From contig JBAJFE010000025.1 of assembly GCA_037903355.1 (NCBI GenBank), positions 682,001 to 746,000 on the forward strand: DNA of 64,000 nucleotides, read 5' to 3'. The position numbers and the translations under genes were made by a program. Below are positions 1 through 12,877 of the stretch, one piece after another (position 1 is the first letter of the stretch; every line of letters begins with the position of its first letter). The notes beneath the pieces are model-generated. The model made no database searches, had not been told where the DNA came from, and saw only the letters and a list, made by a program, of their open reading frames with translations. The stretch comes from Trichuris trichiura (taxonomy: Eukaryota > Nematoda > Enoplea > Trichinellida > Trichuridae).

Positions 1-849
1 CGGATCTGCTTTTCCAATGTCCTTTTCGATGAATACTAAAATATGCTACAGCTTAAGACTGCCGGCATTACGGTCGTATGCACCTGCATCCATTGAACCA
101 TAGTTCTGCCACGGCTTGAATGGAAGGATCCTATTCGTATCTGCTGTTGTTATCTGAGGAAGGACTGCAGTTTTAAAAGGTCAAGTCTACACTGAACCTT
201 TGGCAAGTAGGTCGACATGGGCAAATGTAGCGTCTGCCTTGCCTTCTGATGAACTTTTTTGTCAGCTGTTCTGGGCATGTTAGTGTAATGGGTTGGCGGT
301 AGTTAGAGTATAGAGTGATAGCCTCGGCAACAAATGCACCTTGAACAACTTAATTTTTTGCTGATGTTTGAATTGCGCCTTGAACCGACGATCAAAGAGC
401 AAAAATAGCCGAAAGGATTGAACTCTACTCAAAGATACTTCAGGCAACTTGAAACTGCCAAAGTAGGCAAAAACAGCAGTCGAGTCTGCTGGATCGTTAT
501 TAAACAGAAATATCGACAGATCGGCTATGTGCAACAATGTGCAACCTGAGAGCAGCAGCATTTCAGTACATTTAAGATCAGGCTAAGTGGAGTATAAAAA
601 TGAGGATATTGTCGACTAGCTATACTAGCGTTTATGAAATGCAGCTTTCTTCCTGCCAAGCATGCCACTGTGCTGTTCTGAGTTTTCTGTCGAGCATGTC
701 GGTTATCTTGTTCTGCCCTTATTTAAACCTAAGCCAAAATATACGCCTTATGTTTAGGCTAGGCGACTAGCCGGCAAATTTAAGGTATAACAGTGGGATG
801 CCCAAGAAACGAGATAAAAGAACGATAAGACAACTATAAATCGCTCACG
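1..849. other. No recognisable gene
   Basis: I see no open frame with a family signature, no RNA gene and no strong repeat. The longest minus-strand frame (about 280-561) has no recognisable motif. It could be the decayed downstream part of the R2-like fragment that starts at about 850, but I cannot show that. Confidence 0.4.
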
Positions 850-1296
850 GAGAATAAGTTATTGACAGAGTGACACAAAATCGTGCTGAAGGCTATTGTG
901 ACATCGAGAGTTACTATGCTAAGTTATCTCGTCTGCTTGTACGTCAAAGCTAGCGCAGACTTGAGGATGAAAACTATTCATGTGTTGCGTAAAGGCTACT
1001 ACATGCAGTTCGATTCGATGAGTAAGCACAGGCAGTAGAACGCCGAAGCGATGGTGACAGGACAAAGTTCTTCCGACCCAATTACAGCGTGACGCTTTGG
1101 AATGAATGCAGTAAGGGCAGCTTTTTAAGTCGACTGGCACGTAATGATAAAATAGCCGTAATTTGAACACAAGAACTAATGTTCGTAGCATTAAGCGCCT
1201 GATCATAGCAACGGTTATCCGATCGGGGTTAAGAGACGACTTCAAGGACACCTCTTTCAAAGCCACTGAAATTTCGTAAAGTGTGATTGGTTTCAA
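850..1296 (-). mobile_element. Degraded R2-like non-LTR retrotransposon fragment (reverse transcriptase)
   Basis: The minus-strand frame from 1296 reads PITLYEISVALKEVSLKSS, then NPDRITVAMIRRL, then a block ending VPVDLKS. This is the order and spacing of the region before motif A in R2-type reverse transcriptases, where living copies have SPGPDGIT and a VP.DLK block. Further on comes a diverged IPK-like stretch (IHSKASR) and a segment ending SFDVQADEIT. After a stop, the next frame shows DVTIAFSTILCHSV, which resembles the D....AFD...H motif A. The GPDG core is altered, there is an in-frame stop and a frame change, and no downstream YADD catalytic motif is visible. It is therefore a dead partial copy. 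R2-type sequences are common in clade I nematode genomes. The family call is moderate; the claim that it is not functional is firmer. Confidence 0.5.
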
Positions 1297-2033
1297 GAGT
1301 TTCTCAGTAATGATTGAGAGCTGGTGCCTCTTTGTTCCTATTCAAAAGAAAGCCATCGAAAAGTGGTTTTTGAGGAAAGAGACCAGGATAATATTCTTTA
1401 AATAGGATGATCTCTACCAACCGCAGATCGTTTGAACTCCTCGAAGAGGCGCTGTTTCATGCGAGTGATTTTAAGGTGCAACATGAGAAGCCGTTTGCCG
1501 TTGAACTTTGCTCTTTGGAAGAAGAAAAGACAAAGATGCCAGAACCACAGAAGCAATGCCCTCGAGAACAATGCCTCCATCCCAAAGTGACCGTTTAAAA
1601 TCGTTGATCAAAGATCGATGACTTTTGCAAAAGGAAGGTTTCCACCGATAGCTGAACTGAGTTTGAAACAACACCAGATTGCTCATTACCTTCTAAGGTG
1701 CTTAGTTCAATGAAGTCTATAGGAGTGTCGCTAGTCGAAGAGTGCGTGCGCAGAATTCAAGTGTTCACACCGAGCGGCTCGTAGTAGTATCGCTAGAGTT
1801 TGATAAGCTTCAGTGCATCTATGGCCTTTACTCATATCAATAATTCTTTTGAAACCATGTCGCTGCAGCATAAGCTTCTGCAGAACTTGCTTAAGCAAAT
1901 TAGTAAAGGAAGTCTACAAAGACGCTAGCGTTTCAACTTCGAACTTCTCCCATCTGGGTTTCTTATCTGATGGTCGTACTGGTTGAAACTTTGCGGGATG
2001 TGCACTGTGTCGATGCAACTGGATGCCCGCGTA

Positions 2034-2375
2034 TCACTTAAAAACACTCTTGCGCCCTGGACTTGCCTCCTCAGGCGCACCCATAGCAACCGGTAGTTCA
2101 ACCGCAGTGCGAGTAGGCTGTGCCTTCTTCCAGCACAAAGCGTAGTGGCGGGATAGCCCAGCGATTGTACGATTGTTTTGCCCATAAATAGCACCAATGA
2201 AACTCATCATCACGAGCCGACGCAGCCTTGCGCGCTCAGTCAACTTGTGGATAATGTTGAAACCAGTTGCACCCGCACCGGAGAGAGCCGGATAAGGAAT
2301 AGCAGCCATGTTAGCTCCTCTCGAGATCGTTCGCTCAGCATCGTGAAAAAGGCTGCTGTATGTTGCACCCGTCAT
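2034..2375 (-). CDS. Unrecognised 113-codon open frame, possible exon
   Basis: This minus-strand frame begins at an ATG and is rather rich in Ala and Gly, with one moderately hydrophobic stretch (LVMMSFIGAIYG). Just upstream on the same strand (2415-2600) a second open frame ends in FYGGHQSPSKYHLAKPY, which looks more protein-like than chance sequence. I could not join the two with convincing splice sites and recognise no family. Either or both may be non-coding. Confidence 0.2.
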   Translation of the reverse strand: MTGATYSSLFHDAERTISRGANMAAIPYPALSGAGATGFNIIHKLTERARLRRLVMMSFIGAIYGQNNRTIAGLSRHYALCWKKAQPTRTAVELPVAMGAPEEASPGRKSVFK

Positions 2376-2680
2376 GATGAATTGAGAAGAGGTTGATCTA
2401 GGGATGCCCCCTGATCAGTAAGGCTTGGCCAGATGGTATTTCGACGGAGACTGGTGACCACCGTAGAAGCTACGGTTCCATCTGTACGTTACTATATGAA
2501 GATCATCCTGGCAAAGCTGTGCTGACGAAGCAGTGATTGTGGTGAGGAATTCCCTACGAGAGCGACTGCCAAGGCAGGCATAAGTGGACGGGTACTGCAA
2601 CCCAGAGAGCTACCAGGCCAAAAATCGTCATATTTCACTGCATACTGAAGTGCTGTACCAACCGCTTTTATCGCAAGCAA

Positions 2681-5600
2681 GCTAAGACAAGTCCCTCAAG
2701 CCCTACACCGTCTGTTTCCTATGGCGATAAAACCACTTAGAGATGGTTTAAGGTAGGTAGGAAAGAGTACTCACCGGTCTCGCCGAAGTACACCATCACC
2801 GCCAAGCTGCAAGAGCACCGGACGGAAACAGGCAACGCTATCCTGTTCTATCGTAGGCACTCTAATCAGCAGTTAACCGGATAGATGTTTTAAACTGCAC
2901 CGTTTTAAGGGGAACACTAGCGATTATAGGAAAAGGAACGGACGAAACAGAGGAGACCAGAGCCCTACAAGATCATAACGAGAGCATACTCGACGAAAAA
3001 GTCATAGTTACTCCCGTCACATGTGCGAAAGTTCCCTTATGCCAAACTTTTGAGACTAAACGCACTGAAAAACAGATTTTTAAAGAAGTCTGAAATATTT
3101 ATAAAAACGCAATGGGATAACTTGGTGACGTGACTCGACTCCAAACAAGAAACCTACGCACATTGTATAGGTAGTAGAAAACAACTGTGGAAAATATTTT
3201 TTGGACTTTGTTAGTTTTTGATAAACAGAAAGCTACTGAAGCACTGCTCCATTGAGCTGCCCAGTAAGCAACGGTCCTCGCCTTAACATAGTGTTTTTAA
3301 TTTTATAAATAGCCACACTGTTGCCCCGAGCGATCACTCGGGGTTAAATGCAAATTTTTCAAATCTTGACGTCATGTCCATACCCAAAAAAAACTACGGA
3401 TTTCGAGGCGTTGCGGACAGAAAAATTGCAGCCCATATTGTTACTTCGGTCGTTTCGAATGCGCACCGGGAATGTCGGCAAGCTTAGGGTTGCCGAAACA
3501 GGCAGCGGAGTAAAGGCGAAGTAGAATTATGCAAAATACTGCAAAGGCGAACGCTAGTTTTGTTTGCCGTTTAAGATCGGTACCCGAACTTGCCAAAACT
3601 TCCTTGCTGAAGTTAAACTTCCCGAGCAAAATTTAAAATCACATACGCTAAGGTAATTCAAAGCCTTCATTATACTTCTTACAATTTTGCCGGCTATTTA
3701 ACGTATGTCTTATTTTCCTGTAGGCGACAAGGAAAAACCGTTCTTGGTTTGGGATGTTTATCACAACTAAAAGTAAAGTTCTTTCAGTTTTTTGAATCAC
3801 TAGCTGACAAGAAGCATCTGCATATCGGATGTAGACAAAAAGCGTACCGAAATCGGTCGGTACTATCAATTTTTACTCGATATGTATGACCATTTTTACT
3901 CTATCGCCAATTCGACAAAGCTTACTGGTTTCCCCAAAGAGCGAAGGGAAATTATCGGTCTCCTTAGCGGCGCAACGGTGGGCAAACATCCGTCATCAAG
4001 CAAGCAGCTCCTCTGCGATCATTATGGTCGACGCGAGGCACGAATTATGGTTTTAACTCTTCGTTGAACATCGAAAGCTTTATAGATGGACAAAAGATAA
4101 GCAATGGCAATTTCCGAAAATAATCGATTCATAGAAATTATGCACCTCTTAAAAAGCAAAAAAAGGCTTAGAGCACAGTTGAGACCATAAATGGAGAAAA
4201 CCAGCGTAACGCGTTTTTCTGGTTATTACTAAAGTCATAAGTTGTTTTCCCTTCGATTTTTGCATTCGTTGATAGTGAGAAAAGAGAGATTGCTCACAAA
4301 AGATATCAATACGCTTTGTCACTTTGTCCATGTTATTGCCAAGTCGTGAAACCTTTGCTTCCCTATTAAGCAATTAGCAAAATGCCAATTTAGTAATCGG
4401 AGAGAGATTTTTACTTTAAATATCTTTGAAAACAATTTGATCAACACCTTAACCGTCTCATTGACTTTGTATCGTCTTGGCAAGAGTTCGATCGCCTCTG
4501 CTGTAATCTAACGCCTATTGGGCAGCCTGCGAGGACGTTGGCGACTTACTCATCCGTTCAATATTCTTTGTTGGCTAACAAACTTGGTGCGTAACGCTTC
4601 TTAATTGAAAACGACTGCGGTAGGGAAGTTTTTTTTTCAAATGCCGCGAAGGAGCACGGAAGAAGTGGGGCGCTCAATTTCGATGACAGCACGACCCTTT
4701 CGGAAGAAACATTTACAACTTCCGCAAAGGCAGTAGGGGAGGTGATGTCGATTGCCAACCTTCTCCTTTGCTGAAGGTTGGCCATTTTTTTACGCCGACA
4801 AATTGTGGGTTCATTTGGTTTTGCACATTTCTCCGTCGACATGCCTTTTTTTGTTCTCATTCATCATTACATCGGAGCTTTTAATCAAAGCGCCCTTATT
4901 GATCCATTGCAAAGCGCGCGTTGCGCTTTTCAACTCCACTTGACAGCCGAACATAAAAGAGCAAATCAGATTAAACAGGTGTGCACCTTTACTGTTACTT
5001 AAACAAGCTCATTTGCTACCGCCCACGTCAAGCTGCAACGCTGCTTAGGTGAATGTTCCGAAAGACTCTTCAAGCGCGCTCCCTTATCTCTTTAGAGACC
5101 TTTGGCAGTTGTACGCTCTAAGGAAAACTGGAATCGAAACACTAACGGAAACAACAATAGCCTACTTGACAACAGGTGCGAACTGTTGTTATAGGCGATT
5201 CAAATCCGAATTTTTATCTACGAAAAGTATAGGCATATATGCTTTGCCTTACCGGTGATGATTTCCTTTAAAGAAAGATCTTTTTAGTTGGTTGCAAGGT
5301 AACAGATTGCCTTTTAATGGGCAGTATTTTTTTTGCAACACTTCAACGGGGCGTTAGAAGTAAACAGGTGAATGGGTGTCACGCACCGACTGATTTTTTC
5401 AGTTTCGCAGAAATGGCGCGGAAAAGTGGATGTGCACTTTTCAGTAGCACTGCGTCGTTGTAGAGCACAACGGTTAGGGTACTGCGTCCCAGTTTCGATT
5501 GCGCAATGTTTGCCCAAGCAAGCGCACAAGGAGCTATGCCTATTGTGCTGATTTTTCGCAACGATCTTTATTTACTTTTAGAGGTTCGTCGTCGTCGTAG

Positions 5601-5862
5601 TCGTAGTCGTCACTGTCGCTGAAGCCGCTGTTAGAGGCAGCTGCTCACTGTTGACTGCTCACTGCCAAAGTTGTCCAGCGAAGAGAGCGCTGCTGCCACC
5701 GTGCGAGCCACTTTTTCATCACCATCTGCGACGCCAACTGCTGGCATTTGCTGTCCAATTTTTCGGCTTATCAACTTCTCTCTAAGCCGCCGTAGCAGAC
5801 GGCCCAAAGTCTCCTGACACAAAGGAGCTTTTCATCGACCATCATACGGCTGGCTAGTGGAA
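2681..5862. other. Intergenic region, nothing recognised
   Basis: Scattered short frames on both strands show no family signature. A perfect 7-bp inverted repeat with a short loop sits at about 3321-3340 (CCCCGAG / CTCGGGG). A (TCG/TAG)-rich run at about 5582-5610 is low complexity. The last few hundred bases should hold the promoter and 5' UTR of the LECT2-like gene. Confidence 0.4.
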
Positions 5863-8800
5863 ATGGCTTCCAATGTTCTCTTTCTTTTGCCATTCCTACT
5901 TTCTTTCAAGTCAGGTTAGTCTTTGCTATATATAGCAATAACTTTCGGATTATACCGGATTTTTCAAAGCCCCGCTTTTATTCTGTTCGACAAAAAAAGC
6001 GTTGACATGATGCCAACCGCCCGCGAGCTTCTTATTTGCACGAGCAGTGAATCATACAGAAAGCTCACCTCTCCTAATAGGTTTGAATATTTTTTAGGTG
6101 AACCTCACGGTTGCATATCGACAATATGCGAAGGCAATACGGACAACACTCTGAGAAAATGCCTCGACTTGGACGGTACTTGCGGCTCCTATTTTGGAAA
6201 ACGGTAATAAGACCCTGTGAATTCTTAGCTTTGCTAGGATCGGGCGGGAAGGATGCCAAGTGCTTCAAAGCTTAGAAAAGCTCACCTTAACCGGGAGGGG
6301 CGTGGATGACTTAGAAAAAAATATGTAGTCTTTTCTTGCTTACCTATTTGAGCAAACTGGCGCTGTTTCAATCCCATGCGCGGCGGCGATTTTGTAACGA
6401 CCAAGTTGGTAGCTCATTCGTCTTTAAGTTTTGAACATGTCGGCGGAATGGAACTATTCCAAAGAAGGTCAATGCGTCCCAACGGAGATGCTTTGCTTCT
6501 GTTCCTTTGGTACGCAGCGAAAAGTGACTTCGTTTTTTTCTGTTTTTTCATCGCGCTGCTAATAAGAAAAAAGTCTTTAATGTTCGCAGGATCATTTGAC
6601 AATCACCTAACGTTACGGACGTAGATCGTTGTTTTACGGGAAAAAAAGTTACCTTGTTTATCAGCTTCTAAGTTTTCACATTAGAATGCTTCAATGGTTT
6701 CGCGAATGTGACCATTAAGCGAAAGCATTGCTTTTCCTTAACAATAAGGCGCCGTGTGGGTTCGTTTAAAGTTATACGGAAATACTACATCAAAGATATA
6801 GTCAGGACAACGTTGGTTCGCTTAAACCGCCTATGTAAAAGATGTTTTCTCATTTTTTTGCTTCCTGCTTTAGATTTGACGAACGATTCGTGAAGGGCGT
6901 TGACATTGTTTGCCAAGCGGACAGTAAGGTCTATGCTCCATTCGACGGTACCGTGGCCTATCATCGTCCATTTGGCGATTCGTCCTGCGTTGATCATGGC
7001 TTGAAAATCACTGGTGACGGACAATGGTTAGGTAAATTCAAGAGTGCCATTTTTCGCATCGATTCGAAGGGTTATACGCGACGCGTGCGTGCGGGTCGAC
7101 CGTTCAGCTGGCCTTTTTTTGGGAATGATGTTCAGCGCGCGCGCGCTGGCCAAATCCGGTCGTCCTTGAGAGCTAGCGCCAACTGAACTGTCGATAAATC
7201 TTTGAACAATCAAAGATCATTTAAGACGTACCGGAAACGACTGTTGCAGATTAATTTCCCCCCGTTGATACGGCTCAGTGAAAGGTATGCCTTACGCGAC
7301 AATTGGGTCGTGAAAAAGTTGACATTTTTCGTCTGTTCTCCAGCCGGAAAGCGATGCCATTCAAGGCATCTTCTCGTCAGGAGCAACAGGTGGCCCATTC
7401 GGCCTCGCAAAGGGCTTAAGGGATCATACAAGTTTAAATGGTGCTCCATAGGCATGAAAGGAATCAATAGCGGTTGTGCGCCATTAAGAACACGTAGAAA
7501 ATCGATCATCAATACGCTTATAGCGCTATTCCATTTTTCCTAACCCGTAGGTTCAGTAGCTCAAGAGTTTTCCGGCGTTGGTTCTTCCGGCAGTTTACTT
7601 GGTTTCCCGCTTATACGAACGGCTCCACGAGCCCTTCAGTTTACAAGTATAAGTGCTAAGCCTTTTGAACTCCCGTGCGGATTTTGCGATACTATGGCTT
7701 TGATCAGCTTTCAATGGGCTTTTCTTAATTGGTCGTTCTTGAGCTAGGTTTCGTTTACGTAGCAAAGAAAATCAATGCTTCCTTATGTTGAACGTACCGG
7801 ATGCTAAATCAAGGTGCTTCTCGTTGTTCGAGCAAACAGGAGTTTTACGCTCAGCTGCTCTGCTTATGTTCTCGTTTTTATGTCTTCTTTTAACACGTGA
7901 ATGCTAACGAGTCTGTTTCGCTATTTTGGGTTTTTCCTTACCCAGTGTCCCTGCAAGTAAGCTAGCGTGGTAGTTCTAGCATATGAGCTTGTCAAGACAA
8001 GCATAAAGTGTGGGTGTTCTTTACAGATTCTATTTACACGACTAGTGCAGCCTGACGCGAGTGTACAGAACACACTCGCTTTTTAAGGCTATAGTTGCAG
8101 TTTGGAAACGCGCGCTGAGCTATTCTAAAAAGCGGGAATCGATTAAGCAGTGAATAAATGTTTACGAAATGCTCAAGTTTCTATTGCATTTTCGTGATGG
8201 AACAAGTGTCAGGAAAAAGCAATGTTTAAGAAGGCTCCACGAAACTCGGACGCTTGTTAGTCATGCTGAAAGATCAATTATACGCTGCGACACTATTTTT
8301 GTATAAGCTGATTACAGTTGGTTTTTAATTCTCTAAGAAATCTGCGCAAGTCCTATCTTCTGCTAATAATGTATTCATTTTTCAAAGCGCGAAATGCTTT
8401 CCCAAAGAGACAATCGAACTCGCCCCCTATGAATAGCCATGGTATCGTATTAGTTTAAACTCCTGATTGTGTAACGCAGCTATTGACTCTATGAACAGGC
8501 CAGTTAGAATATTTCTTTTAATCCATCACGTATCCCTTTTCGAGGATTCATGCTGCGACGCGATCGGAAAGTTTGGACCACTTGAAGTTTTGGGCTGCGC
8601 ATTTCTTGCCTGAATCGAATGCTTTACCTTTTTAAGGATATACTGCGGTGATCTCTTACATTCGGCCCCTTTTTTACGGCGGCAAAGTTCGAAAGGGAGC
8701 CGAGATTGGGCGTAGCCTTACGCTGTCATGTTTGCCTCGTCGGGACAGTCCTTTTGAACCGCATATTTTGTTCCAGCTTTATCGAGAGGGCAAGTTGATA

Positions 8801-9466
8801 GATCCGACCTATCATTTGAAGCAATGTAAGTTTGCTTCCTTGTTTTACTACTGACAAATTGCGGTTTCTATTAGGCATGTGCACTGGCCAAATATGCGAG
8901 TCCAACATTGGGAACAAAATGTCCGGCGCCGTATACGAGAACAAACGGTAAGTTGAAGTTGACAGCGGAAAGGAGCAAAGTAGATTTTTGCATTGCAGCC
9001 ACTTCGGGAAAGGATGGGAAATCCATTGCCCCAACACGGAACAACTTCTTAAGGGCGGAGAAAAGGTGCACAGACTGCCTAACATATATTCGCCAATCGA
9101 TGGCCACTTTCTGGGCCGATTCAGACCCAAAGCACTGGAGAATGGCATTGAAAACTACGCATGTTCAAATGACGGAATTTTTGTATTAGGTGCTGGCCAT
9201 TGGACAGGTAAAATCAAAGCCGGTTGGTTATTCTTACCGTATATACGCTAAACCGTTCAGACTTTACGGCTCATATATACAATGCCAAGTTCACTATAGA
9301 ATTGGGAAGACAGACTGTTAGACAAGGTCAGATAATAGGAAAAAGGCTAAACTGTCTTGACGTACCATCTGATAAGATATTTGTCGAACTGCGTTACAAA
9401 GGAAAGTTCATGAACTTTACTAATATGCTCTTAGGCAACGACTGCAAGCTGCTAGATTTCCATTAA
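5863..9466 (+). CDS. lect-2: LECT2-like secreted protein with two tandem M23-fold domains
   Basis: Seven exons: 5863-5914, 6098-6203, 6874-7031, 8637-8825, 8875-8947, 8999-9207, 9261-9466. They join in phase to 330 codons plus stop. The start MASNVLFLLPFLLSFKSG is a clear signal peptide. Residues about 19-168 form domain 1, with ICEG near the start, then KGVDIVCQADSKVYAPFDG, a close match to the core of vertebrate LECT2, and later YIRPLFYGGKVRKGAEIG. Residues about 169-330 repeat the layout (CTGQICES, HFGKGWEIHC, YSPIDGHFLG, RQGQIIG). In LECT2 and M23 peptidases zinc is held by H..xD and HxH. Here domain 1 keeps the Asp of GVD but has Val where the first His belongs, and only one His of the HxH remains (PHIL). 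Domain 2 has lost essentially all ligands, so both are probably binding rather than peptidase domains. In C. elegans LECT-2 is a secreted factor of the Menorin/SAX-7/DMA-1 dendrite-patterning complex. The gene symbol is by homology. Intron 3 is long (1.6 kb). Confidence 0.85.
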
Positions 9467-9755
9467 CTCCTTTTAATTGTCTCCTCATTGTCGTCGTCCT
9501 CGTTACTACCACGCAGTATGCAAACTTATATACTTTTATGTCGTTCGTGTTTTTCAAAAAGTTGCCCCTTTTAACTTTGTCAAATAACCGTCGTTGCTGT
9601 CTCAACGTTTAGGGTTGCTTTATTCGTTTTCCGACTTTTCCTCCGTTAATCATTGCATAATGTTGGCCGCCTCTGATGCCGCGCGGAACACTCTTCTTCC
9701 TCGTTGGGGGTCATTATCGTCGCTGCTATGGCCAGAAGCACAACAACATACCAAA

Positions 9756-9761
9756 AATAAA
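9756..9761 (+). other. Candidate polyadenylation signal for the LECT2-like gene
   Basis: AATAAA lies about 290 bp after the stop codon, and I saw no closer copy. Assigning it to this gene is inference from position. Confidence 0.35.
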
Positions 9762-12700
9762 CGCTCTTTTTTGTCCATAAATATATTAGTAAGTCCAAAG
9801 TCGCAGCACGCACACTTAAGAGCTGGAACTAGTTGTAACAACTTTTTTTAAATTGAACAGCTATGGTAAGTACGTTTCGGTACTAATTGCAAAAAGTAAA
9901 ATTAACCGTAGGATGCATTGCATACTTTAGTAACAAGAGTATTAGCATTTTTTAAAACCGCCCCGCGAAAGCGCAACTTTTATATTGTACACAACGCGTT
10001 GCACCTGTTAGACAGCCAACGAGATTTACTTCGTCGGAAAGATAAACACTATAGTCAAAATACCTATTCTTCATTCGCACGGAAAAGCCTTCTAAATGAT
10101 TTATCTATAGTTTGCTTGACGCAGATACTAATAGCTTATTCAGCAGCTACTTACACCTTTTTTGAAAATATTTTGTAGATTACTTCTGCCCAAAAAGCAT
10201 TGACAAATCAGTTGTAAGTCACAAAGTATCTTTTCTTTAAAGTTCAACGGTTCATGTATACTCAAGAATGGAACGGCAACGGAAGGAAATTGTTGGACAA
10301 TTGTTTGTCTACAAGTTTTTTTCCATCGCTTACTTAACTGCTGCTATGAACGCGTTGCGATAGGTTGTCTTTTCGACAACAGTCGTGGCAAACGCTCAAG
10401 TGTTATTTAAAGCGAACCGACGCCTTAACGCTCGTTTCGTCGTTCAACTTGCGCTTATTTATTTGAAATGCAAAACTGGCATTCCTACGCATGTTTTGGC
10501 GATAGCCAGCGACTGTGACTTTTGCGACTCTTCCAGAACGTATGGATTCAAAGGGACGATAAAATTAGTGCCCCGCGGATGTTCACTACAGGTGTAAAGC
10601 GAAAATGTTTTCTTCGGAAATCTATAGTTGGACGTAAAGCTATGGAAATACTATCGCTGTTTTGTCTGAGTCTAACTTCGTGCCAACGCTGCGAAAGGCG
10701 TTTACAATCTGTTACTGCATCAATTCGTGTATCGATGTATCTTTAAAACGTAGTTTCTTTCTCTCCAGTCTCTTTGCGCACGTGCATATGGCGTTTCCTC
10801 GAAGTCGCATTTACATATGGGAAACTTTTTTCACAACACTTTCGCAACTCTATCATTTCCCGATCGAAATGTTTTAAATATGACTTTTTTAAGTGCCCCG
10901 ACGAGATGTTACCACTAAACTTTCGATTGACTTGATTTTTATTAATAATTGCAGCCGACGTTCGCAAAAATAGGCTGAGAGACAAAAACGATCGCTTACA
11001 TTGATAGCTTTTCGATATCAACATAATGACTAGCCAATGCAGAGAGGATTCCGATTCCTAAAGGAAATGCACTGTTACGCGGCAAACCTTCAGTGATTCC
11101 TGTAACGGTATTTGCGCACAATGATTCCTAAGCGGTCAAGGCTACAACAGTTTTTACTTCCGCGACCTTACATTTTCGGAATGATGGCCACAGTACATAA
11201 AAGCCCATTTTACGATACTAGCGAATCACCGTTTAGCGGTGACACATTTTAAAACATATTTTTAGCATTACTGTCGGCCTCTCTTCGCTTGTTTTCAAAT
11301 GAACGTTACTGGAAATTGTAATACGCACAGTTTACACAGGAAAAAGAAGCCGACAAAAATAATCATGAAGCATCGCTCGGTGAAATATGCTAAGCTTTGT
11401 ATCCTCTTTACGCAATGGATTGCCTTTCAAAACAGACGCTATCGGCAGTCGTTTGTCTTGAAGCCTAACGAACGTCAAAAGTTAGCTAACTGAACCAGAC
11501 GAAGAAAACAGACCTGTCAATTGGTGCAACGAGGCCATTACAGCGAAGAGATGTTTATATAATGATACTCTTTTGGATTGCATGCGCTGAATAACTGCTA
11601 TGACGTCATCTCAAGAAGATACTAAGTTTTTTTCACTTTGCCTACTGAGATGCGACAAGTCTCTTTGCGCTGCCGAAATTCAATGCCTTGCGCGAAACGT
11701 TCACTTCGCCTTCCTATAGAAAGCACTTATTTCTATGCATCAAGTGGAAACTTGGAAAAAGATAATCGCAAGACGTAAAGACGGGTTAAAAAAGGAAATG
11801 CGCATCGTCTTTCCTCATTCCTAAAAAACCAAAAGCGGTAGGTGTCACGTCTGACAGACTACATAACCAGCCAAGTTGTCCTTGCAGCAAAACAGCCATA
11901 ACTCATTCGTCGTAGACTTAGCCTCCCTGAGTAGCAATGCTCAAATGCGCACAGCCAAGTACGCAGTCATTTGTTAAACCAAAAAAGTCGAGTTTTTACT
12001 TTGAATAGGTTAATCGCCATATTATTCATTTTTTAGTTCCCAAAACGTATAATCTCTTCGTATCGCTTCTACCGCAAGAGAGATTTTACAAAAGTTGCCT
12101 CGTCGCGCTGATCATTTCACCCGATTGCTTGTTAAGTCGTTTGAGAAACTTAAAAGAGGAATGTTGGCAGCGAAGACGTTACGAAAAAACAAGTACGTTC
12201 AACTTCACACAATACGCAAATTTTCTTAGATTTTCTTGTCAATGTCCGACCTTACGCATGCAACAGAAGCGGTGTACGCTCTTAACGGAACAAACAAAGA
12301 ATACGCTGCACCCATCACTAAACATTTCGCTACAGAATGCTTTTGTAAGCAGTTAAAAGTTCGACTATGGACTTGAGCATATGCATAACTGAGAGTCAAA
12401 GAAACAAAAAATTTTTGACACAGTCATTGTAGGCGCTTATCTCATGCTTACAGTGATCTATGTGCAAAGCGAAAATCCTATACTCGCGACAGGCAAAATG
12501 CAACGCGGCTAAGGATCATCATACTGAATACTTCTGACCACGGATTGACGAAGTAGTTTCAGCTCGTTGAAGGAATAAAAAGAATCGTATTTGTTCTGCA
12601 GGCGACCGCATTTCTGATTTTTACCAATGCAGTTTCAAACATAGGCACAGTGACCAACGTAATTTGTCCTATTTCGTCAGCCGACTTATTCCCGTTAGCA

Positions 12701-12877
12701 ATAAAGATCCGGAACCAGAGGACAGAATTTTTTACGCGGTTTTGACTTCAACACGAAAGAAAATCTTCGGGAAAAATCGTAAACCTGTACTAAGTCGCTA
12801 AAAACTGATTTGTACGACAAATTGCTACGGAAAACAGTGTGCCTTTTAACAGGTTTCAGCTGTTTCATGAATCTGTG
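9762..12877. other. Intergenic region, nothing recognised
   Basis: Short open frames only, with no protein family signature and no strong repeats seen by eye. Confidence 0.4.

Noticed and set aside
5631..5822. 63-codon minus-strand open frame just upstream of the LECT2-like gene
   Set aside because: It overlaps the likely promoter and 5' UTR and lies in low-complexity TCG-rich sequence.
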